From: Glycomyces sp. NRRL B-16210
GTDB lineage: Bacteria > Actinomycetota > Actinomycetes > Mycobacteriales > Micromonosporaceae
Assembly (NCBI RefSeq): GCF_000719515.1
Contig: NZ_JOGR01000012.1
Span: forward strand, 1 to 64,000
Direction of reading: 5' to 3'
DNA length: 64,000 nucleotides
In this document: positions 12,612 through 20,670 of the stretch, in pieces
Layout of the letters: each line of letters begins with the position of its first letter
Position numbering within the stretch: the first letter of the stretch is position 1
Position numbers and translations under genes: made by a program
The notes under the pieces: generated by a model
What the model was told of the DNA's origin: nothing
The model's input: the letters and a program-made list of their open reading frames with translations, nothing else
The model's database searches: none

Positions 12612-13993
12612 ACCTCGCCGATCTCGCCGAGCTCTTCGAAAGGCTCCTCCCGCTCGTCATCGCCGTCGGCCTGGTCCTGATCGGCACCGTGCTCGCCTGG
12701 ATCGGCCTGGCCCGGCGCGTCCGGGCCCTCGCCGTCACCGGGACGCTGGTGCTGTTCGCCGGCGGGGCCACCGTGCTCGCCTGGGCGATCATCGAAGGCG
12801 CCGGCGCCCGCGCGGCCGCCGTGGGCCTGACCGCCGCGCTCGTGCCCGCGCCGCTGCTCATCGGCGCGTTCGTGTGGCTCGGCCGCTACCGGCGCCGCCC
12901 CTGGCTCGTGCTCGCATTCTGCCTCGGCTGGGGCGCGTGCGTGTCCACCGCGATCTCCTTGGGCGTCAACACCGGCGTGGCGTACCTGCTGTACCGCAAC
13001 GACCTCAACCAGGACCTCGCGGCCGTCATCTCCGCGCCCGTCATCGAGGAGATCACCAAGCTCCTCGGCCCGCTGCTGGTCTACTGGGTCGCGCGCCGCC
13101 ACTTCACCGGGATGCTCGACGCCCTCGTCTACTGCGGTCTCGCCGGAGCGGGCTTCGCGATCGCCGAGAACGTCCTCTACGCCTCGGGCGCGTACGTCTC
13201 CGGCGCCGAGATGTTCGACGCGGCCGCCGGGATCGCCCAGGTCACGATCCTGGTCGTCATCCGCGGCCTCGCCACCATGTTCGCCCACCCGCTCATGACG
13301 GGCCTGTCCGCGATCGGCCTCGGCAAGGCCGCGCGCAAGCCCGGGCGCAAGGGCGTCCAAACCGCGTGGATCATCGGGATGCTCCTGTGCGGCATGGGCC
13401 TCCACGCCCTGTGGAACGGCGCCTCGGTCCTCGGCGTGGAACTCGACCTCCCCGCGCTGTGGTTCGCCCTCTACCCGGCGTTCCTGGCGCCCCTGTTCTT
13501 CACCATGGTCGGCGTCGCCCTGTGGCTGCGGGCCGCCGACGCGCGCCGCACGCAGACCGTCCTGGCCCCCTTGGTGTCCGCCGCCCAGGTGTCCCCACCC
13601 GAGCTCGCCTCCCTCGCGACCTTCTCGCGCCGCTCGGCCGCCCGCGCCTGGGCGCTGCGCTACGCCGGGAAGCGCGGCGAGGCCGCCATGAAGGACTTCC
13701 AGAGGGCCGCTTCCGAAGTGGCCGAGCAGTACGACCTCGCCTCGATCGGCCGCCCCTGGAGCGAGCAGGTCGTGCACGAAGGCGTGCAGCGCATGAACGC
13801 CGCCAGGGCCGCCTACGCGGGCGCCGACCCGCGCACGCCGCGCGCGCTGTGGGACGGGCACCGGTACCACGTGACCTTCCCCGACGGGCGGGTCCGGCCG
13901 GTCGAGCCGCCCGTCCTGCCGGTCATGCCGCTGCCGATCGCGCCGCCGCCCGCCTACCCCGCGCCGCCTGCGTACGCTGTCCCCTATGCATGA
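12608..13993 (+). CDS. PrsW-family intramembrane metalloprotease
   Basis: A 461-residue multi-pass membrane protein. The N-terminal 300 residues have about eight hydrophobic segments with the PrsW signatures APVIEEITKLLGPLL (EExxK), FAIAEN and H residues in RGLATMFAHPLM and GLHALWNG. PrsW proteases cleave membrane-bound anti-sigma factors at site 1 in Bacillus (RsiW). The C-terminal 150 residues are a soluble tail ending in a Pro-rich stretch. It is translationally coupled to the STAS gene upstream (ATGA), which places proteolytic and partner-switch control of sigma factors in one transcript; the actual target is unknown. Its last 8 bp overlap the next gene. Confidence 0.87.
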   Translation: MNLADLAELFERLLPLVIAVGLVLIGTVLAWIGLARRVRALAVTGTLVLFAGGATVLAWAIIEGAGARAAAVGLTAALVPAPLLIGAFVWLGRYRRRPWLVLAFCLGWGACVSTAISLGVNTGVAYLLYRNDLNQDLAAVISAPVIEEITKLLGPLLVYWVARRHFTGMLDALVYCGLAGAGFAIAENVLYASGAYVSGAEMFDAAAGIAQVTILVVIRGLATMFAHPLMTGLSAIGLGKAARKPGRKGVQTAWIIGMLLCGMGLHALWNGASVLGVELDLPALWFALYPAFLAPLFFTMVGVALWLRAADARRTQTVLAPLVSAAQVSPPELASLATFSRRSAARAWALRYAGKRGEAAMKDFQRAASEVAEQYDLASIGRPWSEQVVHEGVQRMNAARAAYAGADPRTPRALWDGHRYHVTFPDGRVRPVEPPVLPVMPLPIAPPPAYPAPPAYAVPYA

Positions 13994-14597
13994 GGGACCC
14001 ATCGGGCCCACATCCTGGAACGGCCCCGAAACGCCCCTCCCTCGCAGCGGCAGACCCCGCTGGAGGGAACCGCACCCCGTCCGCGTCGGCCCCACCGCCG
14101 CCGGGTCGGCCCTGTGCACCCTGTGGATGCTCATTTGGCTGCTGGCGTATGCGAAAGGCGCCGGCGCGGCGCCGCTGACCGCGGCGGGCTTCGCCTGGGT
14201 GACTTTGGCCGCGAGTACGATCGGGGCAGTCGCCGCAGCCGCGCTCGCGCGCTACGGTGACCGCGGAGCCGCGGTCGGCGTTGCGGCGGTCGCAGGGACC
14301 GCCGCTGGGGTCACGGGGCTCTCGTGCGAGCTGTATCTTTTGCTGACCGGCGACTGGATCCTGTGGTTACATCAACCGCAGGTCGCCACATCCTTCAGTA
14401 GGTCGTATCGGACCGCTGCCCTTCCGGCCGCTGGTTCCATTGAGAGAGAAGACGGGGACGGATCGTGTCGTATTTCGCTGTGGCAGTGGGCCGCGAGGGC
14501 GACGAATGGGAGGCCGCGGAGGCCGACCTCGACGCTGTTGCCGACGTCGAGGACGCCGCCGAGGTCATGCGTGAGGCTTTCCCTGACGCCGACCTGA
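13986..14597 (+). CDS. Uncharacterised small membrane protein
   Basis: I do not recognise the family. The ATG lies 8 bp before the PrsW stop codon. The residues up to about 130 include three or four hydrophobic helices (ALCTLWMLIWLLAY, FAWVTLAASTIGAVAAAALA, VGVAAVAGTAAGVTGLSCELYLLL). After about LHQPQ the sequence turns Arg/Ser/Pro-rich and overlaps the next gene in another frame by 133 bp. The true protein therefore may end near 14380 through an unseen frameshift, or the C-terminal 75 residues may be non-conserved. The base composition around 14370-14460 looks intergenic. Confidence 0.45.
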   Translation: MHEGPIGPTSWNGPETPLPRSGRPRWREPHPVRVGPTAAGSALCTLWMLIWLLAYAKGAGAAPLTAAGFAWVTLAASTIGAVAAAALARYGDRGAAVGVAAVAGTAAGVTGLSCELYLLLTGDWILWLHQPQVATSFSRSYRTAALPAAGSIEREDGDGSCRISLWQWAARATNGRPRRPTSTLLPTSRTPPRSCVRLSLTPT

Positions 14598-14971
14598 CGC
14601 TCCTGTTCGTCGACGCCGACGACGAGTACCTGACGGTTATGCGCCTGGACAAGGGCGACGACCTGCGCACGTTCGGCTCCGACGCCGAATACGCGTCGCA
14701 GTCGCGCCTGGGCGAGGCCCTCCTGGGCGACCTGGAGCCCGAGGACACCGAGGAGATCGACGCCGAGGACGAGGAGTCGATCTCCACCCGCCCGACCGAG
14801 CTCGACGCCGAGCCCGTCGGCGAGGCGGACCTGCTGGGCGACCTGGGCGTGCCCGGTTCGGCCCTGCTGGCCTTGTGCGCCAAGGAGGGCATGATGCCCT
14901 CCGACGTGGTCGCCGCGGTGGCCTCCTCGATCGGCTTCGCCGAGGCCCTGGAAGACGCCACCGGCGCCTGA
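14465..14971 (+). CDS. tRNA adenosine deaminase-associated protein
   Basis: A 168-residue acidic protein of an actinobacterial family that almost always sits next to tadA. Typical features are the N-terminal SYFAVAVGREGDEWEA strand-turn, RTFGSDAEYA in the middle and an acidic linker (EDTEEIDAEDEES), ending in a C-terminal helical part (CAKEGMMPSDVVAAVASSIGFAEALE). Its biochemical role is unknown; the name comes from gene neighbourhood. The GTG at 14465 follows GGGGACGGATC. The tadA start is 20 bp downstream, so they are co-transcribed. Confidence 0.85.
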   Translation: MSYFAVAVGREGDEWEAAEADLDAVADVEDAAEVMREAFPDADLTLLFVDADDEYLTVMRLDKGDDLRTFGSDAEYASQSRLGEALLGDLEPEDTEEIDAEDEESISTRPTELDAEPVGEADLLGDLGVPGSALLALCAKEGMMPSDVVAAVASSIGFAEALEDATGA

Positions 14972-14991
14972 GCGCCGAAGGCCCCCGACCG

Positions 14992-15540
14992 ATGCAGTCC
15001 CGCCGCGAGGTCCACGAGCACTGGATGCGCCGCGCTCTCGAAGCGGCCCGATCCCCCGGTGCGGGCCTCCCGGCGGGCGAGACGCCACCGAAACGGCCAG
15101 GCAGCCCGGCACGCCAGGCCGACAGCATCGAGGGGCCGCGCTCGGACCTGCCCGTGGGCGCGGTGGTCTACGGACCCGACGGGCGCGAACTCGCCGTGGC
15201 GGCCAACGCCAGAGAGGCGCTGGGCGACCCGACGGCGCACGCCGAGGTGCTCGCGCTGCGCGAGGCCGCGGCGGCGTACGGGGACGGCTGGCGCCTCGAA
15301 GGCTGCACGCTGGTGGTCACGTTGGAGCCGTGCACGATGTGCGCGGGCGCGGCGGTGCTCGCGAGGGTGGGCACGATCGTCTTCGGCGCCTGGGAGCCCA
15401 AGACGGGCGCGGTGGGCTCCCTATGGGACGCGGTCAGAGACCCCAGGCTCAACCACAACCCCGAGGTCTACGCAGGAGTCCTGGAAGCGGAATCGGCGGC
15501 CCTGTTGAGGGAGTACTTCGGCCGGAGGCCGAGGAGCTAG
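14992..15540 (+). CDS. tadA: tRNA adenosine-34 deaminase TadA with unusual N-terminal insertion
   Basis: A 182-residue zinc deaminase that converts A34 to inosine in tRNA-Arg(ACG). The catalytic HAEV (zinc His and proton-shuttle Glu) and PCTMC (two zinc Cys) are intact, as are GAWEPKTGAVGSL and the C-terminal substrate helix. The start at ATG 14992 (MQSRREVHEHWMRRALEAA) matches the family N-terminus. Between that first helix and the first strand (LPVGAVV) there are about 26 extra residues rich in Pro/Gly/Ala (AGLPAGETPPKRPG). E. coli TadA has only a short loop there. Downstream lies a 27-bp repeat array that begins inside the last codons. Confidence 0.92.
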   Translation: MQSRREVHEHWMRRALEAARSPGAGLPAGETPPKRPGSPARQADSIEGPRSDLPVGAVVYGPDGRELAVAANAREALGDPTAHAEVLALREAAAAYGDGWRLEGCTLVVTLEPCTMCAGAAVLARVGTIVFGAWEPKTGAVGSLWDAVRDPRLNHNPEVYAGVLEAESAALLREYFGRRPRS

Positions 15541-15786
15541 TCCAGCGGGCGGAGGCCGAGAAGCTAGTTCAGCGGCCGGAGGCCGAGAAGCTAGTCCAGC
15601 GGACGGAGTCCGAGCAGCTAGTCCAGCGGACGGAGTCCGAGCAGCTAGTCCAGCGGGCGAAGCCTGAGCGACCCAGCGGCCAGAGGCCGAGCGGGTAGTT
15701 CACCAGCCGGAGCCCGAACAGGCAGCCACCGAGCCGAGCGACCCAGCGGCCGGAGGCCGAACCGATAGCCACCGGGCGATGCCCGA
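15517..15786. repeat. 27-bp tandem repeat array with hairpin units after tadA
   Basis: CTAG occurs at 15537, 15564, 15591, 15618 and 15645, exactly 27 bp apart. Each unit reads roughly CTAGTCCAGCGG then a GCCGGAGGC-type core. The core CGGCC-GGA-GGCCG is itself a small hairpin. The array starts in the last codons of tadA and decays into looser copies towards 15786. The unit length is a multiple of 3, but the array lies after the stop codon. No gene is seen between 15541 and 15819. Confidence 0.85.
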
Positions 15787-15819
15787 AGCTCCGGCACGGC
15801 CTCCTATGCCGCAGCAGCC

Positions 15820-17967
15820 CTACTCGGTCGCAGCGGCCTCCGCGCGCTTCTCCTGGGTCCTTGCCAGCAACTGGGCGATGTCGATGACCTCGACGTCCTC
15901 GCGGCCCGCGTCGGCGACGCCGTCGCGCAGCATCGTGGAGCAGAACGGGCAGCCCACGGCCACCGTGCCCGCGCCCGTCGCCACGGCCTCGTCGGCCCGC
16001 TCGCGGTTGACGCGCTTGCCGATCGGCTCCTCCAGCCACATCCGCGCGCCGCCCGCGCCGCAGCAGAACGACTTCTCGTTGTTGCGCGGCATCTCGGTGA
16101 CCTCGGCGAAGGAGCCGAGGAGTTCGCGTGGCGGCGTGAAGACCCGGTTGTGGCGGCCCAGATAGCAGGGGTCGTGATAGGTCAGCTTGCCCTCGTGCTG
16201 CTCGACCGGCTTGATCTTCCCGGCGTTCACCAGGTCGTTGAGCAGCTCGGTGTGGTGCACGACCTCGTACTTCCCGCCGAGGTCCTCGTACTCGTTGCCG
16301 ATGGTGTTGAGGCAGTGCGGGCAGGTCGCGACGATCTTGACCGCCCCGACCGAGTTGAGCGTCTCCACGTTCTGCTCGGCCATCATCTGGAACATGAACT
16401 CGTGCCCGATGCGCCGCGCCGAGTCGCCCGTGCAGGTCTCGGCCTCGCCGAGTACCGCGAACTTGACGCCCGCGTCGTGCAGCAGGGTCGCCACCGCGCG
16501 GGAGGTCTTCTGCGCCTTGGGGTCGTACGCGCCCGCGCAGCCGACCCAGTACAGGTACTCGAACTCGGTGTCCCCGTCGGCGATCGGCACCTCGAAGTCG
16601 AGGCCCTCGGCCCACTTGAGGCGCTGGGCGGGGTTCTCGCCCCACGGGTTGCCCTTGTTCTCCAGGTTGCGGAGCATGGTCTGGGCCTCGGCGGGGAAGT
16701 CCGACTCGATCATGACCATGTTGCGGCGCAGGTCCATGATGTGGTCGACGTGCTCGATGTCCACCGGGCACTGCTCCACGCACGCGCCGCAGGTGGTGCA
16801 CGCCCACAGCACGTCCGGGTCGATCACCGAGCCGATGATGTTGATCTTCTCGTGCGGGTCGGCCTCGCCGCCGCGTTCCTTCGCGATCGCCGCGGCCTTG
16901 AGGTACGGCGCCTGCTCGTAGAGGTGGTCGCGCAGGTCCGTCACGAGCTTCTTGGGCGACAAGGGCTTGCCGGTGTTCCAGGCGGGGCACTGCGACTGGC
17001 AGCGCCCGCACTCGGTGCACGTGGAGAAGTCGAGCAGGCCCTTCCAGGTGAAATCGGCGATGGTGGCCACCCCGAACGGGTGGGTCTCGGGGTCGGCGGT
17101 CTCGAAGTCGGCCGGCTCGCCGTCGATGAGCATCGGCTTGGCCGCGCCGAGAGCGGGAGCGCCGTCGGCCTCGCGCTTGAAGTAGAGGTTGAAGAACGCG
17201 GTGACGCGGTGCCAGCCGATGCCCATCGAGGGGATCAGGGCCAGCATGAGGAAGAACGTCCAGGAGACGAGGATCTTCACTCCGGCGACGACCGTGATCG
17301 TGGTGTGCAGCCCGTCCTCGGAGACCCCGTTGTACATGTTGGCCAGCAGCGAGGACACCGGGGAGGCCCAGGTCTGGTCGATCGCGCCGATCGCCCATTC
17401 GGCCGAGCGGATCGCGAAGAAGCACAGGACGATCGCGAGGATCGTCGCCTCGATGTAGAGGGCCTGCCACTGGCGGGAGTTCTCGAACCGCGAGGTGGAG
17501 GAGCGCTGCCCGGCCTCGGAGGCCTCGCCCTCGGGCGGGATGCGGTGCGTGCGCGGCTGGTTGACCAGCCGGATCGCGAACAGCGCGAGGATGCCCAGCC
17601 CGGTCAGGGTCGCCATGACCTCGGAGAGCAGCAGCCAGGGCGTCCAGTGGCCGACCCACGGGATCGACCAGGTCGGGTTCAGCGTCTCCAGATAGGCCTG
17701 CGCGAGGATCGGGAAGAGCGAGAAGAACCCGAAGAACACCGCCCAGTGCGCCAGGCCGACCCAGGTCCACTGGAGCATCCTGGTGTGCCCCAGGGACTCC
17801 CGGAGCATGGTCTTGATCCGCTGCCCCCGGTCGCCCTTGCGCGTCTTGTCGGGCGCGCCGAGCCGGACGAGTTCGAGCATCCCGAGCCCGGCGCGGACGA
17901 ACAGCCCGATCGCGACCGCGGTGTACGCGAACGCGATCGTGGCCGTGACGATTTGGACGACTCCCAT
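15820..17967 (-). CDS. etfD: Membrane Fe-S reductase, EtfD-like (heterodisulfide reductase family)
   Basis: A 715-residue membrane protein matching mycobacterial Rv0338c/EtfD, which links electron-transfer flavoprotein to the quinone pool during fatty-acid beta-oxidation. The N-terminal third has several membrane helices of nitrate-reductase-gamma/heme type. Two [4Fe-4S] motifs follow (CTECGRCQSQCP, CTTCGACVEQCP), then two CCG domains (CTGDSARR, CPHCLNTIGNEY and CYLGRHN, SFCCGAGGAR). I start it at 17967 (MGVVQIVTAT), which has GAGAGG 6 nt upstream; a longer frame reaches 17994. A perfect palindrome lies 58 bp upstream. It is a single gene, unlinked to etfAB here. Confidence 0.9.
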   Translation of the reverse strand: MGVVQIVTATIAFAYTAVAIGLFVRAGLGMLELVRLGAPDKTRKGDRGQRIKTMLRESLGHTRMLQWTWVGLAHWAVFFGFFSLFPILAQAYLETLNPTWSIPWVGHWTPWLLLSEVMATLTGLGILALFAIRLVNQPRTHRIPPEGEASEAGQRSSTSRFENSRQWQALYIEATILAIVLCFFAIRSAEWAIGAIDQTWASPVSSLLANMYNGVSEDGLHTTITVVAGVKILVSWTFFLMLALIPSMGIGWHRVTAFFNLYFKREADGAPALGAAKPMLIDGEPADFETADPETHPFGVATIADFTWKGLLDFSTCTECGRCQSQCPAWNTGKPLSPKKLVTDLRDHLYEQAPYLKAAAIAKERGGEADPHEKINIIGSVIDPDVLWACTTCGACVEQCPVDIEHVDHIMDLRRNMVMIESDFPAEAQTMLRNLENKGNPWGENPAQRLKWAEGLDFEVPIADGDTEFEYLYWVGCAGAYDPKAQKTSRAVATLLHDAGVKFAVLGEAETCTGDSARRIGHEFMFQMMAEQNVETLNSVGAVKIVATCPHCLNTIGNEYEDLGGKYEVVHHTELLNDLVNAGKIKPVEQHEGKLTYHDPCYLGRHNRVFTPPRELLGSFAEVTEMPRNNEKSFCCGAGGARMWLEEPIGKRVNRERADEAVATGAGTVAVGCPFCSTMLRDGVADAGREDVEVIDIAQLLARTQEKRAEAAATE

Positions 17968-18024
17968 GGCGACCTCTCGACTGTTCTGGTGCACGGCGGT
18001 GCGTGCTGCCGATCACGATACATG

Positions 18025-18038
18025 TTACTGATCAGTAA
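18025..18038. promoter_or_regulatory. Perfect palindrome TTACTGATCAGTAA in etfD promoter
   Basis: A 14-bp perfect palindrome, TTACTGATCAGTAA, lies 58 bp upstream of the EtfD-like start and just upstream of a TATCGT -10 candidate on the minus strand. TTACT-N4-AGTAA resembles operators of TetR/FadR-type regulators of fatty-acid use in actinobacteria; this assignment is inference. Confidence 0.55.
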
Positions 18039-18077
18039 TCAGTCTGTCGAGCCAGGCTCGCCTCACTCGAGACCGAA

Positions 18078-18103
18078 GGCCCGGCTCCATGCGGAGCCGG
18101 GCC
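18078..18103 (-). terminator. Terminator hairpin after LacI regulator
   Basis: GGCCCGGCTCC and GGAGCCGGGCC arms (11 bp) flank a short ATGC loop. It lies 27 bp past the LacI-family stop on the minus strand and ends the sugar operon ahead of the etfD promoter. Confidence 0.65.
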
Positions 18104-18129
18104 CTGTCTCGAGGGGGTCGAGTCTTCGG

Positions 18130-19215
18130 TCAGGCGGATTCGCGGACGACGATCCTGGTGCCCAGGATGGTCACCAGCGGTCCGGCCTCCTCGCCGCGGA
18201 TGCGCCCGCACAGCAGGCGGGCCATCTCGCGGCCCATCGTCTCGGTCGGCTGGTGCACCGTGGTCAGCGGCGGCTCGGCGACCTCGGCCAGCGGCGAGTC
18301 GTCGAAGCCGACCAGCGCCAGGTCGTCGGGGACGCTGACGCCCCGCTCGCGCGCCACGCGGAGCGTCGCGATCGCCAGCGGGTCGGAGTGCGCGAACACC
18401 GCGTCGAGCTGTCCGGCGCTGTCGAACAGCTGCCGGGCGGCCTTGATGCCGCTGGCCTCGTCGAAGCCCTCGGCCACCGAGACCAGGCCCTCCTCGACCG
18501 GCAGGCGGCTGCCGCGCAATCCGTCGCGGTAGCCGTTGAGCCGGTCGACGCCCACGGCCATGTCCTGCGGGCCGGCGATGAGGCCGATCCGCCGGTGGCC
18601 GTGCTGGGCCAGGTACTCGACCGCCTGGCGCGCGCCGGAGCGGTTGTCGCAGTCGACGTACGCGACCGGCCGGAAGCCCACCGGCGTGCCGCACAGGACG
18701 ATCGGGATCCCGGCGTCCTCCAGCCGCTCGGGGAGCGGGTCCCCGGAGTGGCTGGAGACCATCATGACCCCGTCCACGTGCTGGCCCATGAGGTAGGACT
18801 CCAGGTCGGCGCGGTTGCCGTCGCGCGGGGCGAAGGTGAGCATGAGCCGCATGTTCTCCTCGGCGAGCTGCTCGGTGATCCCGCGCAGCACCCCCGCGAA
18901 GAACGGCTCCGACCACAGCCACTCCTGCGACTCGGTCACGACCAGCGCCACCGTGTCGGTCCGCTGGGTCACGAGGGTCCTGGCCGCCTGGTTGGGGACG
19001 TACCCCAGCTCCTTGATGGCGGCCAGGACCGCCGCGCGAGTGTCCTCGGCGACCTTCGGCGAGCCGTTGATGACGCGAGAGACCGTCCCGCGGCCGACGC
19101 CGGCGTGCCGGGCGACGGTGTCGAGCGTCGGCCTGCCGCCGGTGCGGCGGCGGCGCTCAGCTCGTCCGGCGGCCGGCATCGGCTCGTCGGAAACCTCGGT
19201 TCGGGTCTCGGTCAT
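18130..19215 (-). CDS. cebR: LacI-family regulator, CebR-like
   Basis: A 361-residue repressor: an N-terminal Arg-rich leader, HTH at about 30-55 (TLDTVARHAGVGRGTVSRVINGSPKV), hinge helix (NQAARTLV) and a periplasmic-binding-protein-like sugar domain (GVMMVSSHSGDPL, RRIGLIAGP, VGFDDSPLAEVAEPPLTTV). CebR represses cellulose-use genes and is released by cellobiose in Streptomyces. It is the last gene of the cebE-F-G-bgl operon, 33 bp after the glucosidase stop. It probably acts on the sites at 24395 and 24647. The ATG at 19215 has GGTGATG upstream. The symbol rests on gene order, not on any measured ligand. Confidence 0.85.
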   Translation of the reverse strand: MTETRTEVSDEPMPAAGRAERRRRTGGRPTLDTVARHAGVGRGTVSRVINGSPKVAEDTRAAVLAAIKELGYVPNQAARTLVTQRTDTVALVVTESQEWLWSEPFFAGVLRGITEQLAEENMRLMLTFAPRDGNRADLESYLMGQHVDGVMMVSSHSGDPLPERLEDAGIPIVLCGTPVGFRPVAYVDCDNRSGARQAVEYLAQHGHRRIGLIAGPQDMAVGVDRLNGYRDGLRGSRLPVEEGLVSVAEGFDEASGIKAARQLFDSAGQLDAVFAHSDPLAIATLRVARERGVSVPDDLALVGFDDSPLAEVAEPPLTTVHQPTETMGREMARLLCGRIRGEEAGPLVTILGTRIVVRESA

Positions 19216-19248
19216 CGTGCATCACCTCGGGCAACGGTAGCGGTGGAT

Positions 19249-20670
19249 CTATTCTGCCTCACGAATCGAACGTGCGCGTCGCACCAGGTCGCCGTACCAG
19301 CGACCGGAGTCCTTGACCGTGCGCTCGCCGGTCTCGAATTCGACGTACACCAGTCCGAACCGCTTCGTGTAGCCCCAGGCCCACTCGAAGTTGTCCGCCA
19401 GGGACCAGGCGAAATAGCCCACGAGGGGCACCCCGGCCTCGACGGCGTCGGCGCACGCGGCCAGGTGGCCCTGCACGTAGTCGAGCCGTTCGAGGTCGTG
19501 GACCTGCCCGTCGTCGAGCTTGTCGGGGAAGGCCGCGCCGTTCTCGGTGACCGCGAGCGAGACCTCCGGGTACTCGGTGTGCAGGCGGGTGAGGACCTGC
19601 GTGAGCCCGGCGGGCTCGATCTCCCAGCCCATGTCGGTCACGGGGAGCCCGGCCGACACGAACCCGATGTGCTCGTTGGCCGGCCACGCCGACCCCGCCC
19701 CGGTCGGGGCGGCCGAAGCGGAGGTCGCGCCTCCGTTACCGGTAACGGTGAACCGAGAGTAGTAGTTCACCGACAGGATGTCGAGCGGCGCCTTGATCGT
19801 CTCCAGGTCGCCGTCCTCGATGAACGCGAAGTCGCTGATCGCCTTGAAGTCCTCGACGATGTCCTCGGGGTAGGCCCCGCGCAGCGCGACCTCGGTGAAC
19901 CACCGGTTCTGGACGCCGTCGACCCGCCGCGCCGCGTCGACGTCGACCGCCGAGTCGCTGGCGGCGTGCACCGGGTAGAAGTTCAGCCCGATGCTGATGG
20001 TCGCCTCCGGGTCGGCGGCCTTGATGGCGCGCGCGGCCAGCCCGTGGCCGAGCATGAGGTGGTGGGCCGCGGCGACCGACGCGCTCGGGTCCCGGCGGCC
20101 GGGGGCGTGCTCGCCCGAGGCGTAGCCGAGGAACGCGGCGCACCACGGCTCGTTGACGGTGATCCAGTGCTTGACGCGGTCCCCGAGGGCGTCGTGCGCG
20201 ATCTTGGCGAACTCGGCGAAGCGCAGCGCGGTCGCCCGCTCCGGCCAGCCGCCCGCGTCCTCCAGGACCTGCGGGAGGTCCCAGTGGTAGAGGGTGATCC
20301 ACGGGGTGATGCCCTCGGCGAGGAGGGCGTCCACGAGGTTGGAGTAGTAGGCGAGTCCCGCCTGGTTGACGCGGCCGTCCCCGTCGGGGCAGATCCGGGG
20401 CCACGACAGGGAGAACCGGTAGCTGTTGAGGCCGAGCGCCTTGATGAGGGCGACGTCCCCTTCGATGTTGCGGTAGGAGTCGATGGCCGTGTCGCCGTTG
20501 GAGCCGTCCACGACCCGGCCTGGTTCGTTGACGAACGCGTCCCAGATGGATTTGCCGCGTCCGTCGGCGTCGGTGGCGCCTTCGACCTGGTAGGACGAAG
20601 TCGCCGCCCCCCAGGCGAATGCGGATGGGAATCGGGCGGCCAGCGCCGGCCCTTCGATATCGTTGCTCAT
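19249..20670 (-). CDS. GH1 beta-glucosidase
   Basis: A 473-residue intracellular GH1 enzyme. It hydrolyses cellobiose and short cello-oligosaccharides to glucose. The acid/base Glu is in HWITVNEPWC and the nucleophile Glu in LAVTENGAAF; the N-terminal FAWGAATSSYQVEGA and C-terminal WSLADNFEWAWGYTKRFG are typical of the family. The ATG at 20670 overlaps the permease stop (TAATG), so it is translationally coupled. The lack of a signal peptide fits cleavage after import by the upstream Ceb-type transporter. It corresponds to BglC of Streptomyces by position. Confidence 0.94.
   Translation of the reverse strand: MSNDIEGPALAARFPSAFAWGAATSSYQVEGATDADGRGKSIWDAFVNEPGRVVDGSNGDTAIDSYRNIEGDVALIKALGLNSYRFSLSWPRICPDGDGRVNQAGLAYYSNLVDALLAEGITPWITLYHWDLPQVLEDAGGWPERATALRFAEFAKIAHDALGDRVKHWITVNEPWCAAFLGYASGEHAPGRRDPSASVAAAHHLMLGHGLAARAIKAADPEATISIGLNFYPVHAASDSAVDVDAARRVDGVQNRWFTEVALRGAYPEDIVEDFKAISDFAFIEDGDLETIKAPLDILSVNYYSRFTVTGNGGATSASAAPTGAGSAWPANEHIGFVSAGLPVTDMGWEIEPAGLTQVLTRLHTEYPEVSLAVTENGAAFPDKLDDGQVHDLERLDYVQGHLAACADAVEAGVPLVGYFAWSLADNFEWAWGYTKRFGLVYVEFETGERTVKDSGRWYGDLVRRARSIREAE

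Noticed and set aside
15517..15786. CRISPR array or coding repeat
   Set aside because: Units abut without unique spacers, and the array lies after the tadA stop codon.
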